From Alphaproteobacteria bacterium (GTDB taxonomy: Bacteria > Pseudomonadota > Alphaproteobacteria > JAUHZC01), in assembly GCA_030425805.1 (NCBI GenBank), contig JAUHZC010000001.1:186001-250000 (forward strand): a stretch of DNA of 64,000 bases. Reading direction: 5' to 3'. The notes beneath the pieces were generated by a model. That model ran no database searches. It saw only the letters and a program-made list of their open reading frames with translations, and had not been told where the DNA came from. A program made the translations under genes and the position numbers. The first letter of the stretch is position 1, and each line of letters begins with the position of its first letter. Shown in pieces: positions 23,798 to 31,503 of the stretch.

Positions 23798-24121
23798 ATG
23801 AAAAATATTTTGTTTGTAAGTCTATTGTCAATTGTAACGACACAAACTTGGGGAGCCGCCCACCCGATTGATCGTGATGAGCTTAAAGAATACCCCTGGA
23901 ATGAGTATGGTGGACCTATTGAAGTCTGCGCCCCAAGTGCAGCTTCCCCCCTCCAACGATGCAATGCTGTAACGCCACAAGAGGCTTTAGCCAAGGATAC
24001 AGAAGCTTTCCTAAACAGGGTTGTTGATGAGGCCACTTATGAGTGGTTGCGTAAACACTATAGTGTTTCTTTTATGATGCCTGAAGCAGGAAAATATTGG
24101 ATTCGCAAACTTACTCTTTAG
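23798..24121 (+). CDS. Small secreted protein of unknown function
   Basis: Not recognised; 107 residues. The signal peptide MKNILFVSLLSIVTTQTWGA is very like that of the next gene (24387), with shared LLSI and WGA. The mature part has two Cys (VCAPSAASPLQRCNAV) that could pair. Near the end WLRKHYSVSFMM matches RRLREKYDISVRTI in the 24387 product. The two therefore look like diverged tandem duplicates separated by repeat elements. The ribosome binding site is weak (AGAG). Confidence 0.7.
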   Translation: MKNILFVSLLSIVTTQTWGAAHPIDRDELKEYPWNEYGGPIEVCAPSAASPLQRCNAVTPQEALAKDTEAFLNRVVDEATYEWLRKHYSVSFMMPEAGKYWIRKLTL

Positions 24122-24165
24122 ATAACCCCCGTTTTCCTTTTCCTGAAACCCCAGCATCTCCTTCC

Positions 24166-24294
24166 GAAACCCCAGCAGAGGCTGGGGTTTCGATCTTTTA
24201 GCCCTTCCTCTTCCCTACAGTCATCGCGAGCCCTGAAAGGGCGCGGCGATCCACAAAATATTTAGATTGCTGCGGAGCTTGCGCTCCTCCCGAT
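24166..24294. repeat. Perfect 11-bp hairpin followed by family A repeats
   Basis: GAAACCCCAGC (24166-24176) and GCTGGGGTTTC (24181-24191) form a perfect stem with an AGAG loop. Next comes GTCATCGCGAGCCCTGAAAG to GGCGATCCA (24220-24253), a full family A palindrome, and a shorter fragment to 24294. It lies between the two small secreted-protein genes. The sequence GATCTTTTA after the hairpin could give weak termination for the 23798 gene. Confidence 0.8.
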
Positions 24295-24386
24295 GTTTTT
24301 TATCAAAGCAGAATAAAAATAAAATTGTGACTTTACTCACCTCACGATCTGTGGTTGAATTAATTAAAATTTGAGAGTTTTTTATC

Positions 24387-24875
24387 ATGCGTAAGGCTTT
24401 ATTTCTAGGATTACTGTCAATTTCAACACCTTTTGCTTGGGGAGCTCATGCAGATGCTGAGTTTAATGCGGTTCCAACACCCCCTTCTGGAGCAGCTGCA
24501 GGTTCTTTAACTGCAGAAGCTTTACCTCCTGCGACACCAACCCCTTGCGAAGCACGTCCTTTGAGAGAGAGATCTTTTGCCGTAAACTCTCATGAAGCAG
24601 TTACGTCTTGCTTGGCACGTCCTGTGGAACGTTCTCCACGCATGACAAAGCTTATGGCTGATCGAGAGATGTATGTCGGCACTCCATATACTGAAGAAGT
24701 GGCCCGTAGACTTCGTGAGAAATATGATATTAGCGTTAGGACAATCACTGATAAAGATGGAAAGAGGATTGTTATCATTTCTGGGTTGTCTGTTAGTCTT
24801 TCTTTTTTATTAAGAGCCACGGCTGCTTCTGCGGAAGAACATCCCACTTCACCAACTTCTGAAACAGCAGCTTAG
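24387..24875 (+). CDS. Small secreted protein of unknown function
   Basis: Not recognised; 162 residues. Signal peptide MRKALFLGLLSISTPFAWGA, then a Pro/Ala-rich linker, two Cys (TPCEARPL, TSCLARPV), and a compact region with RRLREKYDISVRTITDKDGK ending in a hydrophobic stretch (RIVIISGLSVSLSFLL). That stretch could be a membrane anchor or core strand. The tail is Ala/Ser/Thr-rich. It is related to the 23798 product in its signal peptide and in the L-R-x-x-Y-x-(V/I)-S segment. Followed by a hairpin and the convergent 24975 gene. Confidence 0.75.
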   Translation: MRKALFLGLLSISTPFAWGAHADAEFNAVPTPPSGAAAGSLTAEALPPATPTPCEARPLRERSFAVNSHEAVTSCLARPVERSPRMTKLMADREMYVGTPYTEEVARRLREKYDISVRTITDKDGKRIVIISGLSVSLSFLLRATAASAEEHPTSPTSETAA

Positions 24876-24943
24876 CTTCTTTTGTATCCAACCTCTTCCC
24901 TTAGAGCCCTAGTGCCCTTTTCTCCCTCCCAGCATCTCCTTCC

Positions 24944-24967
24944 AAACCCCAGCCTCCGCTGGGATTT
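24944..24967. repeat. Family C hairpin between convergent genes
   Basis: AAACCCCAGC and GCTGGGATTT form a 10-bp stem with one mismatch around CTCC, followed by CGATCTTTTA. It is nearly the same as the hairpin at 24166-24191. Placed between the stops of 24875 and 24975, it could end transcription from the plus strand. Confidence 0.65.
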
Positions 24968-24974
24968 CGATCTT

Positions 24975-25976
24975 TTACGCCTCTTCCTCATCAGCTTCGG
25001 CATCATCACCTGCAGGGGCGCCTCCAGATCCACCGCCACCACCGCCTGCAGCAGCACCAGTGCCGAGTCTTTCAGAAACAGCTCTGAAAAAAGCACGATG
25101 CTCATTAGATAGTCCATCATTCGCAGCATTTAATGCAAAAAAATCTGCCACAGTCAGAGCAGCCCCTCCTTCTCCTTCGAGAGCAAGAACATCAAATTCT
25201 TCTGGCGTCCACACCGGATGAATCCCTAGAACAGGAACCTGACCATCAGCAGGGACTGCCCAATGGTAGACTATGCGGCCTTGTAGCTTACTCAAAGGGG
25301 CAATATGTGGATCAGCCCCTGAAACAACAAACCCTTCAAGACCCCGAGCGTGGGAGGAGAAAATCCACCTCTTGTCCAAAATTGTTTTGTCGCCTTCTTT
25401 CTCTGTTGAGAAAACAACCGTAGCATCATAAGGAAAAGCCTTATCTTTTTTTGCAGCAACCGTTGCTTCACAATGAGGATAGCCAGGACGAGAAAGCACA
25501 ACAGGGTCCGCGCTTGCAGAGTCTTCGAGCAAAGCATAGTCCGAAAGATGAACAACAACGCTTGCTGGCAAAACGGAACGAACCTCATCAGGCAATAAGA
25601 CATCTACCACCTCAAAAGGCAGCCGCATTCCCAAGGCTTGGGCAGATACAGTGCCAGGATCATCTGAGTAAGGATGAACTTGGGACACGCTGCGGCGAAA
25701 AGCAACAGCCTCAGATTTTGTTGTGGCCCTTACCTGTGCAGGTGTCGGAGGAGTCCCAAAAAAGACTTCAACCATCTGGGACATATTATAGTGGTGTGTG
25801 ATTGGTTCTTGTGCTGCAGCCAAAAACATTGCGGCAAACCCCTCCATAGGCCGCTCAGTTAAGGCAGCAGGAATACTGGCTTCAGGCGCATCAGCATCAA
25901 CACCCGATGCGGCATTAGCTGAAGCAGCATATTTTACAGTTAGAAAAAACAAGAAAAACGCATAAAGAAACTTCAT
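24975..25976 (-). CDS. Secreted protein of unknown function, paralogue of the 8469 product
   Basis: Not recognised; 333 residues with a signal peptide ending near AASANA. The central domain contains VHPYSDDP, RLPFEVVDVLLPDEVRSVL and VVVHLSDY. It aligns in order with the HPYDPH, VPRVRAVDALIPDSIKRKL and HVVFLGLNN blocks of the 8469 product, so I take the two as distant paralogues. An N-terminal ITHHYNMSQMVEVF resembles the short helix-turn-helix-like motif. The tail is Gly-rich (AAAGGGGGGSGG), then acidic (DDAEADEEEA). It stands alone, convergent with the 24387 gene. Confidence 0.83.
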   Translation of the reverse strand: MKFLYAFFLFFLTVKYAASANAASGVDADAPEASIPAALTERPMEGFAAMFLAAAQEPITHHYNMSQMVEVFFGTPPTPAQVRATTKSEAVAFRRSVSQVHPYSDDPGTVSAQALGMRLPFEVVDVLLPDEVRSVLPASVVVHLSDYALLEDSASADPVVLSRPGYPHCEATVAAKKDKAFPYDATVVFSTEKEGDKTILDKRWIFSSHARGLEGFVVSGADPHIAPLSKLQGRIVYHWAVPADGQVPVLGIHPVWTPEEFDVLALEGEGGAALTVADFFALNAANDGLSNEHRAFFRAVSERLGTGAAAGGGGGGSGGAPAGDDAEADEEEA

Positions 25977-26123
25977 TATATAGATCTCATCTCTATCATT
26001 TCTGTCAATTATTAAATAAAAATAATAATTTTTTCTTAATTCAAGAGGATTAGCATTTTTTGCCTTTAGATCAGAAGCTGGGTATAGTGTCTAAAGATAA
26101 AAATCAATAATGACAGTGAGGCT

Positions 26124-27404
26124 ATGGAAGATTCTCTTTTGGGGTATACCTCCCCAGGTATAGAAAATTCCAAAACGCAAGGACTCCCTTCTCCTTACGA
26201 TTGGCTGCGTATTGCCCGGGCAAATCAGCGACCCCCTGAGGGAGAATGGCGGACATGGATGATCCTCGGCGGCCGAGGTTTTGGGAAAACCCGAACAGGA
26301 GCAGAAACCATCCGCCATTGGGTCCAAACGGGAAAAGCTAAGCGCATTGCCCTGATTGGCCAAACTTATGCGGATGTGGTTAAAGTAATGGTCGAAGGGG
26401 AGAGCGGCCTTCTTAATATTCACCCCCCCGAGCAACGCCCTATCTTTTACCCGACAAAGCAAGAAATTGTCTGGTCAAATGGGGCTGTTGCCCAGGTTTT
26501 TTCTGGAGATCGGCCAGATCAACTTCGAGGCCCTCAGTTTGACTGTGCCTGGGTTGATGAAATTGCTAAGTTTCGTGATCCTGAAGAGCTGAGCCAAATG
26601 CTAGACATGGCCCTTCGCCTTGGGGAAAACCCTCGGGTCATCTATACAACAACCCCTCACAAAAGTGCCTTTGTGGATATGCTGATGAAACAAAGCGAGC
26701 GCGACCCCAGTATTCGCATTAGCCGAGGCACAACCTTTGAGAACTTTTGTAATCTCCCTAAAGCCTTTTTCCAAAGCCTCAAACGACGCTATGGAGAAAC
26801 TTATTTAGCCCTTCAAGAGATGTTGGGCCTTCATGTTTCTGACAAAACCAAAGCCCTCTGGAAATGGGAGGTGATCGAGCAAAATCGCTATGATACGCCT
26901 CCCCCCAGGGAGGACTTGGAAGAAGTCGTCATCAGCGTGGATCCTGCTGTTTCCCAGAACGAACAGAGTGATGAAACAGGAATTATCGTGGCTGCCCGGG
27001 ACAAACGGGGCCATGGCTATGTGCTGGAGGATGCGTCCGGAAAGCTCTCCCCCCATGCCTGGAGCCAGCGTGTTCGGGCCCTCTTTGCTCACTACCGGGC
27101 CACAAAAATTGTTGTTGAAGTGAACCAAGGCGGAAATTTAGTGGAGCAAGTTTTACGCCAGCGAGGGCCACCTCTGCCTGTGGTTACTGTACGCGCAACA
27201 AAGGATAAATATGCCCGTGCAGCTCCCGTTGCGACCCTTTATGAAGATGGACGAATTCATCACCCACCAGGGGGGCTTGAGAGCCTTGAGCATCAAATGG
27301 TGCATATGGAGCAAGCCAAATCGCCAGACCGTGTGGACGCTTTGGTGTGGGCGATGACCCATCTGTTCTTAGGGGGCAAACCTGGGCTTTTCTGGGAGAT
27401 CTAG
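26124..27404 (+). CDS. Orphan terminase large subunit, gene-transfer-agent type
   Basis: A packaging motor that would translocate DNA into a phage or GTA capsid. The 426-residue protein has Walker A GGRGFGKTR at 49-57 and Walker B CAWVDEIAKF. The nuclease domain shows VVISVDPAV, IVVEVNQGGN and SPDRVDALVWA, supplying the acidic metal ligands. It resembles the alphaproteobacterial GTA terminase (RcGTA g2, COG5323). No portal, capsid, protease or tail gene is nearby, yet the frame and motifs are intact. Single retained GTA genes are known in intracellular alphaproteobacteria. GTGAGG precedes the ATG. Its last four bases overlap the convergent 27401 gene. Confidence 0.92.
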   Translation: MEDSLLGYTSPGIENSKTQGLPSPYDWLRIARANQRPPEGEWRTWMILGGRGFGKTRTGAETIRHWVQTGKAKRIALIGQTYADVVKVMVEGESGLLNIHPPEQRPIFYPTKQEIVWSNGAVAQVFSGDRPDQLRGPQFDCAWVDEIAKFRDPEELSQMLDMALRLGENPRVIYTTTPHKSAFVDMLMKQSERDPSIRISRGTTFENFCNLPKAFFQSLKRRYGETYLALQEMLGLHVSDKTKALWKWEVIEQNRYDTPPPREDLEEVVISVDPAVSQNEQSDETGIIVAARDKRGHGYVLEDASGKLSPHAWSQRVRALFAHYRATKIVVEVNQGGNLVEQVLRQRGPPLPVVTVRATKDKYARAAPVATLYEDGRIHHPPGGLESLEHQMVHMEQAKSPDRVDALVWAMTHLFLGGKPGLFWEI

Positions 27405-28027
27405 ACTGGTCGGAAAGTAATTTCTCCAGTGGGATACAAAGCAATAGCTAAATTAGGTGTGTTAGCTTGCATTGTGTCATAAATCGTCCTAAGGCGAGGA
27501 GATTGCTCAAGGTTACTTGCATGAATTCGCAGCAGCACAGTCCTTCCTGTCACTCCTTCAACATGAAGAAAGGGGCCTAATTCCGAAAGACTTTCAACAC
27601 CTTGAAAATCTCTCCCCTTTTTCTTTCTTCCTACACCAAGGCTGTAATGCACTTTTTGACTTCCTGTTTCGAGAATCGTTTCAGCTTTTTGTACGACTCT
27701 CTTAATTTCCGGTGGAAAATATTTTGTTTCCATTAAAATTTTTAAATCCTCAAAGTTCAGATCGCTCTCATCTGAATCTGTGATTTTGCTGACCAAATTT
27801 TTTCGGTCAAGCTTAAAAATCCGCTTATCTGTGTATTTTTGATACAACTTTTCAGCTTTATCGAAATTGCTTTCTTTTGCTTCACCAGGATTTATCTGCA
27901 AAAGTTTTGCATTCTCCCCTTTGTTCAGAATATAAAAATTCATATTTTTATCCTGAATCTCCCGGTATTGGCCTTGAGCTGGAGAGAGCACGAGTAAACT
28001 CATAAAAAAAAGTGCGAATTGCAACAT
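27401..28027 (-). CDS. Secreted protein of unknown function
   Basis: Not recognised; 208 residues with a signal peptide MLQFALFFMSLLVLSPAQGQ. The mature protein is rich in Lys and Asp/Glu in its first half. A C-terminal beta-rich part follows (LHVEGVTGRTVLLRIHASN, NLAIALYPTGEITFRPV). It lacks the Ala/Gly-rich tails of many neighbours. GGAAG lies upstream of the start. The stop overlaps the end of the terminase gene by four bases on the opposite strand, so the two have been neighbours for some time. A distinct origin from the other secreted proteins is likely. Confidence 0.8.
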   Translation of the reverse strand: MLQFALFFMSLLVLSPAQGQYREIQDKNMNFYILNKGENAKLLQINPGEAKESNFDKAEKLYQKYTDKRIFKLDRKNLVSKITDSDESDLNFEDLKILMETKYFPPEIKRVVQKAETILETGSQKVHYSLGVGRKKKGRDFQGVESLSELGPFLHVEGVTGRTVLLRIHASNLEQSPRLRTIYDTMQANTPNLAIALYPTGEITFRPV

Positions 28028-28119
28028 TCTTAAAATTCTTCCTTTTTTTTAAGAATATCGAAAAAGCCCTACGATTTTATTAATAAACGCGAAGAAATCA
28101 TGGAAAAAAGCTATTTACA

Positions 28120-28202
28120 CTCAACTTCCTTTGTCACTGCGAAGGCCGAAGGCCTGCGGCAGTCTATGTTTGGATGCCACGTCGCTTCGCTCCTCACAAT
28201 GG
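28120..28202. repeat. Extended family A repeat
   Basis: A long version of family A. TCAACTTCCTTTGTCACTGC leads into a GGCCGAAGGCC palindrome, then GGCAGTCTATG, then the core GCCACGTCGCTTCGCTCCTC and CAATGG. The same lead (TCAACTTCCTTTGTCACTG) is present at 23480-23498. It shows the full element is longer than the short palindromes seen at most sites. Confidence 0.8.
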
Positions 28203-28227
28203 CTTACTTTCGTTCTAAGAGCAAGAA

Positions 28228-29745
28228 CTATCTAAAGAAAAGGTTCCGTAATCCCAAGGCACTAACAAGAATACGACTGATAACCACACCGACAACTGTA
28301 ATTATCGTGGCTCTTTCCATCATTTCGCCTGTCATCTCTAGAGCATTGACGCTGATGTAAACAGACATGAAGAAGCCCCAAATCACAGCCAATTCCGCAT
28401 AAATCGTACCGCTCAGTGCCATAATTTTATCACGGCGGGCAATGATATCACGCAAGATACCTCCTCCAGCACCGGTGATGGTTGCGAAGAAAGGTCCCCA
28501 TAACCAAATGGGGCTAGCCTCAGCCTCAAGAGTGACAAAGATTCCCGCAATCGTAAAGGCTCCAAGACCTACAGCATCTGTTAGCATTAGGTATGGATTC
28601 TCACCTTTATTCTTGAGGAACTTTGGCAATAGTGAATCAAAGAATCGGCTCAAGCGGTGCCCTCCGAGGAAGGACACCAGATAAGCACCCAAAACCACCG
28701 AAAGCACGATGATAAAGTAGTAAGGAGAGCGTAAAATATGAATTGGCGAGATATCAAAGACCACATCACGGATCACACCACCACCGAAAGACGGGAGGAA
28801 CGCGAAGAAAACCGCAGCCAAAAGCGTAGACCGCTTCTCAAAAGCAATCAGGATTCCCGACAGAGCGAAGGCAAAGGTACCCAACAAGTCCAACAACCGG
28901 AACCAAGGAGATTCAACTGTTTGCAGGAAGAGAATGGGTCCCATGTACTTTGTAAAAAGTTCTTTTGTGGCCCCTGTTTCCTCTGCTTGTTTAATTTTTA
29001 CGTTAAATTCCTTAACAACGCTGAGAGGAACCGATGCCTTTGAAAACATGAAGTGGATTGGCGTTTTAATATCAAGAGGGACTTCCGCCAACACGCTACC
29101 TGTTTTGTTCCGCCAGATCACATTCGCCCCAACAAGCCGATCTGCCATAAACGCATCTGCTTTACCGCTAACAACCAACTTCATGCTCTGAAGATCATCT
29201 CCTGTTTTGATGAAATGCTTGGCATTCTTTGGGTCTGCAATAAAACTATTAATTCGAGGATCCGCATAAATAAACCCATCAATCACAGCAATCGTAAGAT
29301 TTTTTTCCTGAATTTGCTGAATGAGGTTCGCAATCTTATCCCCCTCTCCATCAGTCAGAGAAAAGTTTGCTGCCATCTCCCGCTTCATATACATAGAGTT
29401 TTCTTCGAAACGATACGGCTCTGAAAAGTAGACAAACTTTGATCGCTCCTCTGTGTAGGTTGCTCCAGCCGCAAAATGACGCTTCCCACTCTTAAGATCC
29501 AGTTGATGCTGTTTCCAAGAAACCGGCGTATACTCAACATCACGCCCTGTTTGCTTTGTAAAGAATTTCACAAGATCAACGTCCAGCCCTACGAGATTCT
29601 TAAAACCGTGGTTTTCTTGCTCAAACTGATAGGGAGCCCAGGTATACCAGCCATTAGTCAGCAATGACAGTTCCTTATCTTTTGCGTTTTCAGCATGCAA
29701 AAGATTGAAAACAAATAAAACCCCAAGAAATAAAGCCTTTTTCAT
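28228..29745 (-). CDS. Periplasmic solute-binding domain fused to a TRIC/YadS-type membrane channel
   Basis: A two-part protein of 505 residues. After a signal peptide (MKKALFLGVLFVFNLLHA) comes an SBP_bac_3 amino-acid-type binding domain (about 25-275, e.g. NGWYTWAPYQF, GLDVDLVKFF, GKADAFMADRL). The rest has about seven membrane helices in two copies of the TRIC/UPF0126 'glycine transporter' fold: LLGTFAFALSGILIAFEK with GGGVIRDV, then AVGLGAFTIAGIFVTLE with GGGILRDI. The ATG at 29745 has GGGA upstream. The binding domain would sit in the periplasm tethered to the channel, suggesting ligand-gated or ligand-delivered uptake. Substrate unknown. Confidence 0.9.
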   Translation of the reverse strand: MKKALFLGVLFVFNLLHAENAKDKELSLLTNGWYTWAPYQFEQENHGFKNLVGLDVDLVKFFTKQTGRDVEYTPVSWKQHQLDLKSGKRHFAAGATYTEERSKFVYFSEPYRFEENSMYMKREMAANFSLTDGEGDKIANLIQQIQEKNLTIAVIDGFIYADPRINSFIADPKNAKHFIKTGDDLQSMKLVVSGKADAFMADRLVGANVIWRNKTGSVLAEVPLDIKTPIHFMFSKASVPLSVVKEFNVKIKQAEETGATKELFTKYMGPILFLQTVESPWFRLLDLLGTFAFALSGILIAFEKRSTLLAAVFFAFLPSFGGGVIRDVVFDISPIHILRSPYYFIIVLSVVLGAYLVSFLGGHRLSRFFDSLLPKFLKNKGENPYLMLTDAVGLGAFTIAGIFVTLEAEASPIWLWGPFFATITGAGGGILRDIIARRDKIMALSGTIYAELAVIWGFFMSVYISVNALEMTGEMMERATIITVVGVVISRILVSALGLRNLFFR

Positions 29746-29881
29746 CAAATATGATCCCAGTTATTTTTTAAATCGTATCACATATTTAAAATTTGAGTAA
29801 AATTATTTTCATGAGGCAATCCCAAATGGCTTTTGCTCGGAGTTTGTCATAGGCCCTGGCCTTCGCCAGATCTATAAATAC

Positions 29882-29911
29882 TTGATTTTTATAATATTGA
29901 CCCTATATACT
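29882..29911 (+). promoter_or_regulatory. Candidate promoter for the 29931 gene
   Basis: TTGATT (29882-29887) and TATACT (29906-29911) are spaced by 18 bases, just before the ATG at 29931. It resembles the TTGATT-17-TATAAT promoter of the 8469 gene. The ribosome binding site GGGG lies six bases before the ATG. Confidence 0.45.
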
Positions 29912-29930
29912 TCTTAAACAGGGGATAATC

Positions 29931-30218
29931 ATGAAAAAGCTCATTCTTTCTTTATTTGTTTCAATTTCTGCCATTATTATTGCGCAGGCTGCGTGTTTTG
30001 AAAAAGCAACACCTTCTCACGCAAAGCAACGCCCTACCCTTAACAAAGCAAAACTTCTATTGCCGCCTCTTAATCTTTCCATGCATGACAAATCTCTGCG
30101 TCTGCCTTTTGAAATGCCTCATAAGACTTATGGTAAAAGCCTCGCGCAAAAACAAACGGTTTCAGTTGATGTTCCTGAGACCCTTGGCGCCCTTGTCGTC
30201 GTAAAAATGCCCATATAA
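29931..30218 (+). CDS. Small secreted protein of unknown function
   Basis: Not recognised; 95 residues. Signal peptide MKKLILSLFVSISAIIIAQA is followed immediately by ACFEKA, so a cysteine lies near the mature N-terminus. The preceding residues do not form a good lipobox, so I do not call it a lipoprotein. The mature part is short, basic and Pro/Leu-rich (KAKLLLPPLNLSMHDKSLR). It has a good GGGG ribosome binding site and a candidate promoter. It ends just before a family A repeat with the tandem 28-base array. Confidence 0.65.
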   Translation: MKKLILSLFVSISAIIIAQAACFEKATPSHAKQRPTLNKAKLLLPPLNLSMHDKSLRLPFEMPHKTYGKSLAQKQTVSVDVPETLGALVVVKMPI

Positions 30219-30219
30219 G

Positions 30220-30458
30220 ACCTGTGTGGCAGTCTATGTATGGATTGCCGCGTCGCTTCGCTCCTCGCAATGACGATGAAAGGAAAGGCACCTCACAATG
30301 ACCTCCTTACAGTCATCACAAGGCATGCACTCTTCTACTGTCATCGCAAGGCATGCATTCTTCTACCGTCATCGCAAGGCATGCATTCTTCTACCGTCAT
30401 CGCAAGGCATGCATTCTTCTACCGTCATCGCGAGGAGCGAAGCGACGTGGCGATCCAT
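30220..30458. repeat. Family A repeat with internal tandem expansion
   Basis: It begins with GTGTGGCAGTCTATGTATGG and the core GATTGCCGCGTCGCTTCGCT (to about 30275), passes through a linker, enters a four-unit 28-base tandem array (30312-30423), and closes with GTCATCGCGAGGAGCGAAGC and GACGTGGCGATCCAT (to 30458). Apparent reading frames across it are repeat-encoded and not genes. Confidence 0.88.
30312..30423. repeat. Four tandem 28-base units
   Basis: Units lie at 30312-30339, 30340-30367, 30368-30395 and 30396-30423. Units 2 to 4 are identical; unit 1 differs at three positions. Each begins GTCATCGCAAGGCATGCATT (GTCATCACAAGGCATGCACT in unit 1). The next copy at 30424 begins the same way but continues as the normal right end of family A. 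There are no spacers between units. Confidence 0.93.
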
Positions 30459-30474
30459 AAATCATGGGCTACTT

Positions 30475-31350
30475 CTACAGCTCCTCTTCTTCATCATCAC
30501 CTCTAGGGTGCATGACCTGGACCCAAAAATATCCGGCTATAGTGCTCAGATCTAATTTGTAGCGACCTGTTTGGTCTTTGAATGCACTAATAAACGCTAT
30601 ATGAATAGCAGCCTCTCGGGCAGCTTCAGGGAGATCTTGTATGGCTATAACTGCCCTCATAAACTCCGCCAAGATTTCGCTCTGATGGATGAGCGCATAA
30701 AGCAGATGTGCTGTAACAGCATGATCAGGACCACCTAACTTGGCTGCAGCAGAACTCAAGTTTTTTGAATAAGCAGCCAAACTTTCCAGGACATCATGTA
30801 TTGTTGGGCCATCTTCAGAAGCCTCTGTTGTTCTAAGCATGAGAGTGGCAACCTTTGCAAAGAAAATGCAGCTTTCCAAACTGTGTTCTTCTGAAGTTGT
30901 TTTCATTGCCCTATCAAGCTTCTCCTTGCACAGTTCAGGCTCTTCCATGGCCCCTTCCATCATTTCACAAAAGCGCTCCAAACTATTAAGGCGGTCATCA
31001 AAAAACTCAGGTATCAGCTCTCCAAGTTCACCAATAGGGCCTGTTCTGTGGAGAGGGACTTCATCATCAACTTCGGGAAGTTCGTGAGGTGGAGAAGCTG
31101 TAGCCTCAGACGCCTCATCTTCAGCTTCTGACAGGGCTGCGGCTTCAGGATTTCTTTGCAGAGGAACGCCACGAACCTCAAGGTCTTCATCAGGGGCCCT
31201 CAAGGTAAGCTGAGGGCCAACATCCTGAAGACCTGGTGCAAAGGATACCCCCGGAGGAAGAAGAGCAGCGATTCCAGAATCATCTGCCTGAGCACCAAAA
31301 ACAGAATATGAATAAGAAAAAATCAAAAAAGAAAAAAGTATTCGTTTCAT
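30475..31350 (-). CDS. Secreted, largely helical protein of unknown function
   Basis: Not recognised; 291 residues. Signal peptide MKRILFSFLIFSYSYSVFGA, then a Pro/Glu-rich acidic linker (about 45-105). A helical domain contains ERFCEMMEGAMEEPELCKEK and FFAKVATLMLRTTEASEDGP, with several Cys. It ends in a strongly acidic tail (RGDDEEEEL). No clear ribosome binding site precedes the ATG. The acidic tail resembles those of the 24975 and 49759 products. It borders the 28-base tandem array on its 3' side. Confidence 0.8.
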   Translation of the reverse strand: MKRILFSFLIFSYSYSVFGAQADDSGIAALLPPGVSFAPGLQDVGPQLTLRAPDEDLEVRGVPLQRNPEAAALSEAEDEASEATASPPHELPEVDDEVPLHRTGPIGELGELIPEFFDDRLNSLERFCEMMEGAMEEPELCKEKLDRAMKTTSEEHSLESCIFFAKVATLMLRTTEASEDGPTIHDVLESLAAYSKNLSSAAAKLGGPDHAVTAHLLYALIHQSEILAEFMRAVIAIQDLPEAAREAAIHIAFISAFKDQTGRYKLDLSTIAGYFWVQVMHPRGDDEEEEL

Positions 31351-31435
31351 TAGGAATTCTAAATTAGCTAAAGCTAAATAAAACGAAGAATATTATTTTT
31401 CAAGGATTTAATAAAAATATTTTTTAGTAAAACAC

Positions 31436-31463
31436 AAAAAAACACCCCAAATGGGGTGTTTTT
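31436..31463 (-). terminator. Rho-independent terminator (works on either strand)
   Basis: AAAACACCCC (31439-31448) pairs with GGGGTGTTTT (31453-31462) over 10 bp with an AAAT loop. On the minus strand seven T follow. It is 41 bases after the stop of the 31504 gene, and on the plus strand four T also follow. Confidence 0.88.
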
Positions 31464-31503
31464 CAAAATCAGAGAAGTATCTTGCGTTGTGTTATCTGCC
31501 CCT

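Noticed and set aside
30312..30423. CRISPR-like array of 28-base units
   Set aside because: The units are directly adjacent with no spacers, and they derive from a dispersed repeat. No cas genes are nearby.
30240..30555. Overlapping open frames with repeated HRKACILLPSSQGMH-type peptides
   Set aside because: They are produced by translating the tandem repeat; the unit length is not a multiple of three, so the peptide shifts frame. No ribosome binding site.
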